From Obscuribacter phosphatis_A (lineage in GTDB: Bacteria; Cyanobacteriota; Vampirovibrionia; Obscuribacterales; Obscuribacteraceae): 64,000 nt of DNA. Every line of letters starts with the position of its first letter. Within the stretch, counting starts at the first letter, position 1. The DNA lies in the NCBI GenBank assembly GCA_017303615.1, contig JAFLCK010000002.1, forward strand, positions 62,001-126,000. Reading direction: 5' to 3'. This document shows positions 33,686 to 41,962 of this stretch, piece after piece. The notes beneath the pieces were generated by a model. That model saw only the letters and a list, made by a program, of their open reading frames with translations. It was not told the DNA's origin and made no database searches. Position numbers and translations under genes: made by a program.

Positions 33686-33700
33686 GGCGGGTATAGCTCA
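33686..33700 (+). promoter_or_regulatory. Shared 15-bp leader element before the first RDD-kinase gene
   Basis: GGCGGGTATAGCTCA lies 17 bases before the start codon of the kinase gene. The identical 15-mer lies 16 bases before the start of the second RDD-kinase gene (37290-37304). It resembles the 5' end and D-arm of some tRNAs, but no tRNA follows. It may be a duplicated leader, a regulatory site or a promoter part. Confidence 0.45.
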
Positions 33701-33716
33701 AAGAGTAGGAGCTGTA

Positions 33717-36194
33717 ATGCAGGACAAATTCAAAGAACAAAGCCAAGAAAAGCTGAAGTTCAAAATTACTGAACCGACATTAGAGAGCGAGCAAGCGGAG
33801 GCCTCGCTCTCTTTTGTTGCCGAAAAAGAAGGAGAGCTTAAGCCAGAGTCGGCAGTTTCGGCAGACTCACTTGCGAAAACTGCCGAAAAAACAGCTGAAT
33901 TACACCGGGCATCTTATACTAGACGCCTCACCGCCTGGTTTATAGACAATGCCATAGTCACTCTCATCTGTGCTTTGCCATTTTTGCTGCTTATCACTCT
34001 GGGTTATACACTGTCACCAAATCTATCCTATGGCAGTATAGAAAGCAATTTTCTCTCCAGTCTCGAGTACGGTGTCCCCCTGCTCTTAAGCTATTTGATG
34101 CCGGGTTTCGACCTAATGACCATAAGCATGGCAATATCCAGATTCGGCGCAATTGGACCAAACACCCCAATTGTAGAAATCATCTCGGTAATATTTTTTG
34201 CCTGTGGTCTCTCTATTCATTTCTTCGCCAATATCATCTATCAGACCTATCTGCCTCTAAGTAAATGGAAGGCCACGGTCGGTCAGCTAGTCATGAAAAC
34301 AAAGGTAGACACCTTCACCGCTGAGAAACCCAAAGGCATCTATGTGTTTGCCAAAGCAGCAATGAAAGTCTTCTTTACCGGTCTAGGCTTTCCTATGATA
34401 AGTTCGCTTCTTTTCTTCTTCTTTCCAGGCTTCCTAATCGCTCTACTAGTCTTCCTTACTTTTGATCTTTCCCCTAGCTTCTGCAAAATGAGATGCTCCC
34501 TAGATCGCTTTCTCTTTTACAGTTTTGAGCATGGCACGGTCTTTCCAGTCGGCAAAGAAATACTACAAACCTGGGGTGGCAGCAGGGCGATACCGCAATA
34601 TTTCACAGCCAATAGAATAAGCACCAGCAAAGATCATATAAGAATCAGATATAAACCTTACGCTGCCATCAGTCGTTGGTTCGAGCAAAGATTCAGCCAG
34701 ACAAATCAATGGACATCACTAGGCATAGTGCTAATCTCATTTATTTTATTCGCCGTACTCGCCATTACTCTCATGCCCTTCTTGGGTGCCCTCGGCGTAA
34801 ACTTTGGTGGTCTTATCGAAGCGCTCAAGTCTCTGTTAGAAAACGGCGGCGCCAATGCTAACGCTGGCGCAAGCGGTGGCGGCTCTGCCTTGGTCTATCT
34901 TAGCTATACACTGGCAGGGCTATTTGCAGTGGCAATGACAGCCTTTTCTGTCTTTATCGTAAAATTGCTGCTCAAGCCCAGTCATTTACGCTTTGATGCC
35001 TCAGGTCTCTGCTTTGAACGCTTCAATGAAATGAGCGACTCTTATAGTGTCGTATCAGCAAAACAAGAACAACTCTGGAAAGATCTAGAGAAAGTATCTC
35101 TGCAAAGGGTGAGTGGGCGAAACATCGACTCTGAGCCATCCCTTATATTTGCCTGGAAAAGCGGCAAAACTACAAAGGTGGATCTTTCATCTGTACCGAC
35201 CATGGATGAAAAGGCGGCGATCTTAAAAGCAATCGACCGCTGGCGCCAAGATGTGCCCATCGATGCAGAAGTGATTAGCTGCCTGGAAATGCCCTCTGAA
35301 TATAGCTATACCGAAGTTTGGATGCAGGCGCTTTGCGCGCCGCCAAAACGCGAGCGACTAAAGCCGCTCATCGAGGGTGCCGTACTCAAAGATAGACAAT
35401 ATCGCGTACAGAGACAATTGGGCGCCGGGGGCCAGGGTATTGCCTACCTGACCACCGACAATAACTCTGGGCAGACCGTTGTGCTCAAAGAAATGCTCTT
35501 GCCTGTTTTTGTCGACATGGCAGTAAGAAAACAAGCCCTAGATCGCTTTGAAGGCGAATGTCGCATTTTAAGATCACTCAATCACCCGAAAGTTGTTAGT
35601 CTCAGTGATTTCTTTGTAGAAGACCACCGCGCTTACTTGGTTCTCGAATTTATCGAAGGCAAAAATCTCAAAGAAGAAGTCAAACAAGGGAAGGTCTTCA
35701 GCCCTGCCCAAATCAAAGAACTAACCCTTGAGATGTGCGAGATACTTTCTTATTTGCATAGATGTGAACCGCCGGTGGTGCACCGCGACTTTACACCCGA
35801 CAACCTAATGTTATCTAGCGACGGCAAACTCAAATTAATCGATTTCAACGTGGCCAACCAACAAGAAGAGACCGCCACTGGAACAGTCGTCGGCAAACAA
35901 GCCTATATGCCCCTCGAACAGTTTCAAGGCGAGCCCTGCCCCCAAAGCGACCTCTATGCCATGGGCGCCACACTCTATTTTCTGCTCACCGGTGAAGAAC
36001 CGGAAGCTCTCACCAGGGCGCATCCAGCTAGTTCTGCCAGCTTTCGCTACAAAGACCTGCCACCCGGGACCATCGCCGCCCTCGATAATCTAGTGGCAAA
36101 AGCTACAACCGGCAGCCTAGAAGAAAGATTTCGCACAGTGGAAGAAATAAGAGACTGCATAAACAAAATAGACTTAGGCGAAACAAAAGCCTGA
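33717..36194 (+). CDS. RDD-domain membrane Ser/Thr protein kinase (copy 1)
   Basis: An 825-residue protein. A charged N-terminus is followed by an RDD membrane domain beginning HRASYTRRLTAWFIDN (about residues 62-290, several helices), a conserved middle block (IRYKPYAAISRWFEQRFSQ, residue about 307), two further helices, a PH-like region, and the kinase domain from about residue 550. The kinase has the Gly loop GAGGQG near 568, the beta-3 Lys in VVLKEM, the catalytic HRDFTPDN at 689, and DFN at 709-711 in place of DFG. A pre-kinase box YTEVWMQAL is present. AGGAG precedes the ATG. It is about 2.5 times longer than a bare kinase. Confidence 0.87.
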   Translation: MQDKFKEQSQEKLKFKITEPTLESEQAEASLSFVAEKEGELKPESAVSADSLAKTAEKTAELHRASYTRRLTAWFIDNAIVTLICALPFLLLITLGYTLSPNLSYGSIESNFLSSLEYGVPLLLSYLMPGFDLMTISMAISRFGAIGPNTPIVEIISVIFFACGLSIHFFANIIYQTYLPLSKWKATVGQLVMKTKVDTFTAEKPKGIYVFAKAAMKVFFTGLGFPMISSLLFFFFPGFLIALLVFLTFDLSPSFCKMRCSLDRFLFYSFEHGTVFPVGKEILQTWGGSRAIPQYFTANRISTSKDHIRIRYKPYAAISRWFEQRFSQTNQWTSLGIVLISFILFAVLAITLMPFLGALGVNFGGLIEALKSLLENGGANANAGASGGGSALVYLSYTLAGLFAVAMTAFSVFIVKLLLKPSHLRFDASGLCFERFNEMSDSYSVVSAKQEQLWKDLEKVSLQRVSGRNIDSEPSLIFAWKSGKTTKVDLSSVPTMDEKAAILKAIDRWRQDVPIDAEVISCLEMPSEYSYTEVWMQALCAPPKRERLKPLIEGAVLKDRQYRVQRQLGAGGQGIAYLTTDNNSGQTVVLKEMLLPVFVDMAVRKQALDRFEGECRILRSLNHPKVVSLSDFFVEDHRAYLVLEFIEGKNLKEEVKQGKVFSPAQIKELTLEMCEILSYLHRCEPPVVHRDFTPDNLMLSSDGKLKLIDFNVANQQEETATGTVVGKQAYMPLEQFQGEPCPQSDLYAMGATLYFLLTGEEPEALTRAHPASSASFRYKDLPPGTIAALDNLVAKATTGSLEERFRTVEEIRDCINKIDLGETKA

Positions 36195-36226
36195 AGACTT
36201 GATGCACTGATTAATTCTGGGGCTTT

Positions 36227-37168
36227 CTAACCCTTAAGTTTAGCCAGAGCCGATTGACAGTTTGTATTCTGAGTATCGCCGAACTGCCCTATCTGCCACA
36301 GTGTCGCAGCCGCTTCACTGCGCAAAACCGGCTCTTTCGGCTTGAAAGCACCGATTGAACCAAAAGCACGCTGCATATTAGAACCCTTTGGACCAGAGAC
36401 ATAAAAGTCTTGATGCACATAACCTGTGAACCGTTCGTCTACTTGTTTGGCATCGCTGAACTTCCAAACTGCTTCCATCTGACTGCGCCAGGGTGGCAGA
36501 GCCTTGCCCACGTCAACAGCAACTTTGATGCCCATTAACTCTTCACGGGTGAGTGGTTTATCAGGGCGAAAAGTACCGTCTTCATAGCCAATTGAATAAC
36601 CGGCATTGGCAAGAGCTTGAATATATTTGTATTGCGGATGTGTGTCCGGCACATCCTTAAAAACCGGCTTGAGCTGGGGAGCCAGTCTAATCTTTTTCGA
36701 TTCGGGCTCAAGTAAGTTATAAGCCTTGAAAAGCCATTCGATGTACTGAGCCCGCGACACCGGACTGTTGGGGTCGAATTTATCAGAACTTCCATCAAAA
36801 AGACCAAGTTTATCCAAATCTTTGATCATGTCAGCCTGTGGCACTTCTTCTAGGTCGATAAAGATATGGGCGGCTTTAGGCTGCCCCGCACCCAAATTAG
36901 AACTTGAATTAGCGCCTGAACCTGAATCAGACTTAGTCTCGCTGCCAGAAACAATAGTTTTGTCAGGTAAACTGCCCTGGGCGGCGGTCAAACTCTTGTA
37001 AGCCTTGATTTGCAAGGCTTGCTCGGCAATAGTGGCCTTAAGACCGGCGTTTTCGCGCTCAAGCGCGTCGATCTTCTCTTCTAGCTGCTTAGAATCACCG
37101 CAGCCACTTAATGTGACCGATAAAGCCAGAGGCAGTAAGAGTAAGCCAAAGCGAGAACAAGTACTCAT
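36227..37168 (-). CDS. SLH-domain lipoprotein
   Basis: A 313-residue lipoprotein: the signal ends in a canonical lipobox LSGC (Cys near residue 23). It is followed by a coiled coil (KQLEEKIDALERENAGLKAT), a Ser/Gly linker and S-layer homology domains from about residue 115 (DKFDPNSPVSRAQYIEWLF, YEDGTFRPDKPLTREELMGI, KPKEPVLRSEAAATL). SLH domains bind secondary cell-wall polymers or, in Cyanobacteria-type envelopes, link outer membrane and peptidoglycan. AAGGTGA precedes the ATG. The gene sits in reverse orientation between the two RDD-kinase genes. Confidence 0.85.
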   Translation of the reverse strand: MSTCSRFGLLLLPLALSVTLSGCGDSKQLEEKIDALERENAGLKATIAEQALQIKAYKSLTAAQGSLPDKTIVSGSETKSDSGSGANSSSNLGAGQPKAAHIFIDLEEVPQADMIKDLDKLGLFDGSSDKFDPNSPVSRAQYIEWLFKAYNLLEPESKKIRLAPQLKPVFKDVPDTHPQYKYIQALANAGYSIGYEDGTFRPDKPLTREELMGIKVAVDVGKALPPWRSQMEAVWKFSDAKQVDERFTGYVHQDFYVSGPKGSNMQRAFGSIGAFKPKEPVLRSEAAATLWQIGQFGDTQNTNCQSALAKLKG

Positions 37169-37210
37169 AAATTCACCTTCTAGTCAAAGCCAGCCATCTA
37201 ACTGCTATGG

Positions 37211-37248
37211 GAGAGTACCACTATGCACCTGAAATTAGAGTGGTTCTC
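37211..37248. promoter_or_regulatory. Inverted repeat between divergent SLH and kinase genes
   Basis: GAGAGTACCACT and AGTGGTTCTC can pair over about ten bases around a 15-base spacer. It lies in the 151-bp region that must hold the promoters of both the SLH gene and the second RDD-kinase. No T-run follows, so an operator is more likely than a terminator, but this is weak evidence. Confidence 0.3.
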
Positions 37249-37289
37249 AACAAAATAATCCGGTTTACATTGCTTCGAAGATCTGGCGA

Positions 37290-37304
37290 GGCGGGTATAG
37301 CTCA
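37290..37304 (+). promoter_or_regulatory. Shared 15-bp leader element before the second RDD-kinase gene
   Basis: Identical 15-mer to 33686-33700 (GGCGGGTATAGCTCA), at nearly the same distance from the start codon. The bases between it and the start have diverged, so the element itself seems to be retained. Confidence 0.45.
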
Positions 37305-37319
37305 TATGAGCGAAAGAGA

Positions 37320-39926
37320 GTGCAGTACCGAAGTAAATGGGTCAATAGCATGAAAGAAGAACTGCAAGAAAAGATCCAAGAAGAAATCAAAATAAAAATT
37401 GTGGAAGACACAGTTTTGGAAGTTTCGCAGCCAAAATTAAAAGAAGTAGAAGAGGCAAGGGAAGTAGAAGAGGTCACGTCGCATGAGAACATAGTCGATG
37501 CAGAGCTTAAGAACGCATCTGAAACTAATGCCGAGAGCGCGCTCGAAGAAAAAATATTAGTGGCAGAAAAAATATTAGCGGCAGAAAAAATATTAGCGGC
37601 AGAAAATCTCTCAAAGGCAGAAGACTCTAGTGCCGATTCAGAGATACACCGAGCCTCTTACACCAGAAGATTTTTTGCTTGGTTTATCGACAATCTGCTA
37701 GTCTGTCTGGCTTGTCTAATACCAATAAGCATAATGGTCGGATCATCTATGCTCTTGGCTCCAGACCTCCTGAATAGCGTTCGAGCACCAGGCTTCTGGG
37801 AAATTATCGGGCTATTCTTGGTTGGCACAGTCCATCCCTCCAGCAGCGCTTTACTTTCCATTTTTCTGCCTTTAGGACAAGCGGCTTACTTCATACAACA
37901 GTCGGTGAGCACACACAACATCAATTTCTCGGTTGGTTTAGCATTAGCCATATATGGTAGCGCTGGTGCTGTAAATTTCTTTGGCAACATCATCTATCAC
38001 ACCCTCATGCCTATGTCGGGGCTAAAGGGCACAGTCGGTCAAAAGATACTAGGAATCAAGACCAGATGGCACAATGATAAACCAAGCCTGATAAAAGCCT
38101 TTGCCCGGGCTACTCTTAAGGTCATCGCCATTGCAATTTTGGCCTTGCCGCTAACAATTGTTTTCTTCAGGGCTTTTCCGCTCGCCATGCTGATTATGTT
38201 TCTCAGTATGATTTTTGATAAAAGACCAATGTTCTCTCGTATGAGAACCGGTCTAGATAATCTCAGTTTTAAATTATTCGGTCTTATCCCTTCTTACGCC
38301 AAGGGCAGCGAAGTACTGCGAGATTTTAAAGATGCCCGCAACGATGCCCTTAAATCACCGGAAAAACGGGCCCAGACTCATAAAGATCACATTATCATCA
38401 GATACAAGCCCTATGCTGCCATTAGCCGTTGGTTTGAGCAAAGATTCAGCCAGACCAATCAATGGACTTCACTAGGTATTGTGCTTGGTTCCTTCGCTCT
38501 ATTCTTTCTTCTTTATGCAATATTTGAACCATCGCTCACTGCAGCCGGCTTAACCTGGGACAATATCCAACAAACACTGGCTAGATTTGCCACGCAAGGC
38601 GCCGGTGGGATTGGCGGCACAGCAGCAGGGGGCGGCTCGGTTTCATCTGTGTTCTTTAGCTATAGTCTGGCGGCAATTTTTATTGTAAGCACCCTGGCTC
38701 TTATCAAGTTTTTTGTGCAAGCCATGCTCAAACCCACTCATCTGCGCTTTGACGAAAAAGGTCTGACCTTTCAAAGATTCAATGAAGCCACTAAAAGTTT
38801 TGTGCCGACCTCATCGAACCGTTGGGAGGATCTCACCCATGTAGCCTTGCAGAGAGTAAGCGGGCGCTCGATAGATTCAGAGCCATCGCTCATTTTATCT
38901 TGGGCGAATGGCCAGACAAGCAAATTAGATCTATCATCTGTCCCGACTATGGATGAAAAAGCCTTGATACTAAAGGCGGTGGACCGCTGGCGTAAAGATG
39001 TACCGATTGATGCAGAAGTAATCAGCAGCTTAGAAGTTCCACCTGAATACAGCTATACCGAGGTCTGGTTGCAAGCCCTCTGCGCTCCGCCTAAGCGTGA
39101 GAGGCTTAAGCCGCTTCTGGCTGGGGCAAGCCTAAAAGACGGACAGTACAAAATAGAGAAACAACTGGGGGCAGGAGGGCAAGGAGTCGCCTATCTAACC
39201 CACGATCATAGCTCGGGAAGAATGGTGGTACTGAAAGAAATGCTCTTGCCGGTCTTTGTCGATATGACTGTGCGCAAACAGGCTCTTGACCGCTTTGAAG
39301 GTGAATGCCGCATATTGCGTTCGCTAGATAATGCCAAAGTGGTTAGTCTTTCTGACTTTTTTGTGGAAGACCACCGCGCTTATTTGGTGCTCGAATATAT
39401 AGAAGGACGTAATCTAAAGGAAGAAATAAAGCAAGGAAGAGAATTTAAAGCAGCAGAAATCAAATCTCTGGCTCTGGAGATGTGCGACATTTTGGAATAT
39501 CTTCATGGATGTGAACCACCGGTGGTGCACAGAGATTTCACCCCAGATAACCTCATGCTCTCTAGTGAAGGCAGCCTCAAGCTGATTGATTTCAACGTTG
39601 CTAACCAGCAAGAACAAACCGCCACCGGCACAGTTGTGGGCAAACAAGCCTATATGCCTCTTGAACAGTTTCAAGGCAACCCCACACCGCAAAGTGATAT
39701 TTATGCCATGGGCGCCACACTCTATTATCTTCTCACCGGCGAAGAACCAGAACCTCTCACCACTTCTCAACCGGCACAAAGCCCTGCTTTTCGCCTCAAA
39801 GATCTAGATCAAGAAAGTATCAAAGCCTTAAATGAAATTGTGGCACGAGCCACCAATAGCTCTCTAGAGAAGAGATTTCAAAATATAGATGAACTAAGGA
39901 CTGCAATTAAGGCAATCAATCTTTAA
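37320..39926 (+). CDS. RDD-domain membrane Ser/Thr protein kinase (copy 2)
   Basis: An 868-residue paralogue of the 33717-36194 product. The N-terminal extension is longer and holds a six-residue repeat (KILAAE) from an 18-bp DNA repeat. The RDD domain begins IHRASYTRRFFAWFIDN (about residue 105), the conserved middle block IRYKPYAAISRWFEQRFSQ is at about 359, and the kinase has GAGGQG near 617, VVLKEM, HRDFTPDN at 737 and DFN at 757-759. The pre-kinase box is YTEVWLQAL. The start is GTG at 37320 with GAAAGAGAG upstream; an ATG at 37350 is the alternative. It probably forms an operon with the small kinase 23 bp downstream. Confidence 0.87.
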   Translation: MQYRSKWVNSMKEELQEKIQEEIKIKIVEDTVLEVSQPKLKEVEEAREVEEVTSHENIVDAELKNASETNAESALEEKILVAEKILAAEKILAAENLSKAEDSSADSEIHRASYTRRFFAWFIDNLLVCLACLIPISIMVGSSMLLAPDLLNSVRAPGFWEIIGLFLVGTVHPSSSALLSIFLPLGQAAYFIQQSVSTHNINFSVGLALAIYGSAGAVNFFGNIIYHTLMPMSGLKGTVGQKILGIKTRWHNDKPSLIKAFARATLKVIAIAILALPLTIVFFRAFPLAMLIMFLSMIFDKRPMFSRMRTGLDNLSFKLFGLIPSYAKGSEVLRDFKDARNDALKSPEKRAQTHKDHIIIRYKPYAAISRWFEQRFSQTNQWTSLGIVLGSFALFFLLYAIFEPSLTAAGLTWDNIQQTLARFATQGAGGIGGTAAGGGSVSSVFFSYSLAAIFIVSTLALIKFFVQAMLKPTHLRFDEKGLTFQRFNEATKSFVPTSSNRWEDLTHVALQRVSGRSIDSEPSLILSWANGQTSKLDLSSVPTMDEKALILKAVDRWRKDVPIDAEVISSLEVPPEYSYTEVWLQALCAPPKRERLKPLLAGASLKDGQYKIEKQLGAGGQGVAYLTHDHSSGRMVVLKEMLLPVFVDMTVRKQALDRFEGECRILRSLDNAKVVSLSDFFVEDHRAYLVLEYIEGRNLKEEIKQGREFKAAEIKSLALEMCDILEYLHGCEPPVVHRDFTPDNLMLSSEGSLKLIDFNVANQQEQTATGTVVGKQAYMPLEQFQGNPTPQSDIYAMGATLYYLLTGEEPEPLTTSQPAQSPAFRLKDLDQESIKALNEIVARATNSSLEKRFQNIDELRTAIKAINL
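37547..37603 (+). repeat. 18-bp tandem repeat in the second RDD-kinase gene
   Basis: Three units related to GCAGAAAAAATATTAGCG encode AEKILA repeats in the cytoplasmic N-terminal tail. The unit keeps frame. The first RDD-kinase lacks this repeat. Confidence 0.85.
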
Positions 39927-39949
39927 GTCGCCCCTGTCGAGGATGCAAA

Positions 39950-41344
39950 ATGGCCGAGTTTCAAATCGCCGTAAAGTACCAACCACCATCTCTTAAGAAC
40001 GCTTTTCTTTTTATGTGTGTGATGCTGCCGGTTTGGAGCATTGTTTTGCCTCTGGGCTTTGGTATTGGTATGACCTGGTTCTTTATGAATCTATCTGGGG
40101 CTGTGGCACCGGTTGCTTTTACTTTTGCCATGTTCTGCCTGGCCCTCTATCTGATTGGTTATACCGCCTCTGCCGCCTCCGAAGACAAGTTTATACATGT
40201 GCAAAAAGAAGGTATTGCCATGCCTCTCTTTATGCTGCCCATGCTCGCCTTTAGGCGCATGCAGCCCTGGCAAAACCTGAAAGCGGCTCATATAGTGACA
40301 TCGGACAACAATAAAGTATTGATGCTCACTTTCGAAGGACCCAAAACAGTCAAGCTCAATGTCAATCATTTAGACAAAGAAAAGCTGGAGAGTTTTCTGC
40401 TTTCGCTTGAACTATGGGCGAAAGGTTGCCAACGCTCGCCCGAGTTAATTGCATATCAAACCGATTTGCAAGTGGAAGCCGGCAAAGGCGGCGGACTCTC
40501 TTACACTCATATCTGGCAAGATGAACTATCTAGACGTTTTGCCACCACTAGTTTCATCCCACTCGAACCAGATCAGACCCTGCAGAGTGGACGCCTAAAG
40601 ATAGTAAGACAACTGGCCTTTGGTGGCTTTTCGGCCGTTTATTTAGCCCAGCGAAACGGTCACGAACAGGTGGTCCTAAAAGAAGCAGTGGTGCCAGATA
40701 ATGCCGACCCTAAAGAAAAAGAAATGGCAGAGAATCATCTTAAGCGCGAATCGGTCATGCTCTTTGGCATCAAGCACCCCGGTATAGCCAGAGTGGAAGA
40801 CTATTTTGTAGAAGACGGACGCTACTATTTGGTTATGGAATATGTCAGCGGGCAAGACTTGAGACAAATGGTTAGACAACACGGTGTGCAAAATCAAGAA
40901 AAAACAATAAATTTTGCTTTGCAGGCGGCAGAAGTACTGAACTATCTGCACCATCTCGACCCACCCATCATTCACCGTGACCTCAGCCCAGATAACCTGG
41001 TGCTGGATAATGAAGGCAATTTGAAAGTAATCGACTTTGGTGCTTCAAACGAATTTGTCGGCACCGCCACCGGTACACTCATAGGCAAACAAGCCTATAT
41101 GGCACCGGAGCAGATAAGAGGAAAAGCCACCCCGGCAAGCGATGTTTATGCGCTCGGTGCCACAATCTATTATTTGCTCACCGGCAAAGAGCCAAAACCA
41201 CTCACGCCGGCTCATCCCAAGGTGTTGGCGCCCGAAGTAAGCGACGAATTGGATGCACTGGTGGCGAAGTGTACGGCTTTCGAACCGGAGGAGCGCGTCA
41301 AAACAGCACAAGCAGTTATTGATATGCTAAAGTCCATTCAGTAG
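39950..41344 (+). CDS. Small membrane Ser/Thr protein kinase with intact DFG
   Basis: A 464-residue protein with two N-terminal membrane helices (about residues 18-45 and 52-75), a beta-rich region of about 120 residues (PH-like), a pre-kinase box YTHIWQDEL and a kinase domain from about residue 210. The Gly-rich loop is the deviant AFGGFSAVYLA near 222. VVLKEA carries the beta-3 Lys, the catalytic motif is HRDLSPDN at 342, and DFG is intact at 362. The activation segment ends YMAPEQIRG. It follows the second RDD-kinase by 23 bp, so the two are probably expressed together. Confidence 0.88.
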   Translation: MAEFQIAVKYQPPSLKNAFLFMCVMLPVWSIVLPLGFGIGMTWFFMNLSGAVAPVAFTFAMFCLALYLIGYTASAASEDKFIHVQKEGIAMPLFMLPMLAFRRMQPWQNLKAAHIVTSDNNKVLMLTFEGPKTVKLNVNHLDKEKLESFLLSLELWAKGCQRSPELIAYQTDLQVEAGKGGGLSYTHIWQDELSRRFATTSFIPLEPDQTLQSGRLKIVRQLAFGGFSAVYLAQRNGHEQVVLKEAVVPDNADPKEKEMAENHLKRESVMLFGIKHPGIARVEDYFVEDGRYYLVMEYVSGQDLRQMVRQHGVQNQEKTINFALQAAEVLNYLHHLDPPIIHRDLSPDNLVLDNEGNLKVIDFGASNEFVGTATGTLIGKQAYMAPEQIRGKATPASDVYALGATIYYLLTGKEPKPLTPAHPKVLAPEVSDELDALVAKCTAFEPEERVKTAQAVIDMLKSIQ

Positions 41345-41383
41345 TGAGCTTGCTTCTTTGCATAAAAGGTCAAAAATGAACAA

Positions 41384-41962
41384 ATGAACAAATGGTTTCC
41401 CGTTCTTTCATCACTGGCAATTTCAATGCTTCTTTGCCTGCCCGGCCAAGCGGAAAATAAAGGCGGCAAGAAAGTGGAAGCAGCGCCAGTCAAAGTCCCA
41501 AAAGCTGGCGGCAAAAGCAATGCAAAACCCGAAACACCAACTCGCCCCAAAAACTATGCCGCCCAGGTCTTGACCCGCGAAATTGCCCGCGAAATTTTGG
41601 GAGGCTCGGTCAATGCCAGCCCCAGCAATACCTATAACGATTCTGTGAACGGCAAAAGCTTTGTCAGTAATGCCAGTTTTCTTTTGCGCAAAGACGAAAA
41701 TCCCCCTCTTTTGGGACTGCTGATTAGACACGAAGCAGACACCAAATCTGCCCTGGCAAAATTCACTAAGGCTAAAGCAGAGCTAAAAGGAACCCCTGTA
41801 AGCGGCTTGGGCGTGCAAGCTTTTCGCACGGCAAAGCCGCAAGAATTGCACTTGCTCAAAGGTCTCAATTACTTAGTTATTACTGCCGGTCCGGCGGACA
41901 AACCCGACAAAATCATGGAAGAACAATTGGCTAAAACTGTTCTGCCCGAAATCAACTTCTAA
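41384..41962 (+). CDS. Exported hypothetical protein
   Basis: A 192-residue protein with a signal peptide (MNKWFPVLSSLAISMLLCLP, cleavage near GQA-E), a basic low-complexity linker (VKVPKAGGKSNAKPETPTRP) and a globular domain of about 120 residues (REIAREILGGSVN, ASFLLRKDENPPLLGLLIRH, PVSGLGVQAFRT). I do not recognise the domain; the pattern suggests a small alpha/beta ligand or metal-handling fold but nothing specific. An eight-base duplication creates an extra ATG at 41376 that reads MNK-stop over the true start. The 3' end overlaps the convergent flavoprotein gene by 90 bp. Confidence 0.6.
   Translation: MNKWFPVLSSLAISMLLCLPGQAENKGGKKVEAAPVKVPKAGGKSNAKPETPTRPKNYAAQVLTREIAREILGGSVNASPSNTYNDSVNGKSFVSNASFLLRKDENPPLLGLLIRHEADTKSALAKFTKAKAELKGTPVSGLGVQAFRTAKPQELHLLKGLNYLVITAGPADKPDKIMEEQLAKTVLPEINF

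Noticed and set aside
33686..33760. tRNA gene starting at the GCGGGTATAGCTCA element
   Set aside because: No anticodon arm or T-loop follows at either copy, and the coding region of the kinase starts within 20 bases.
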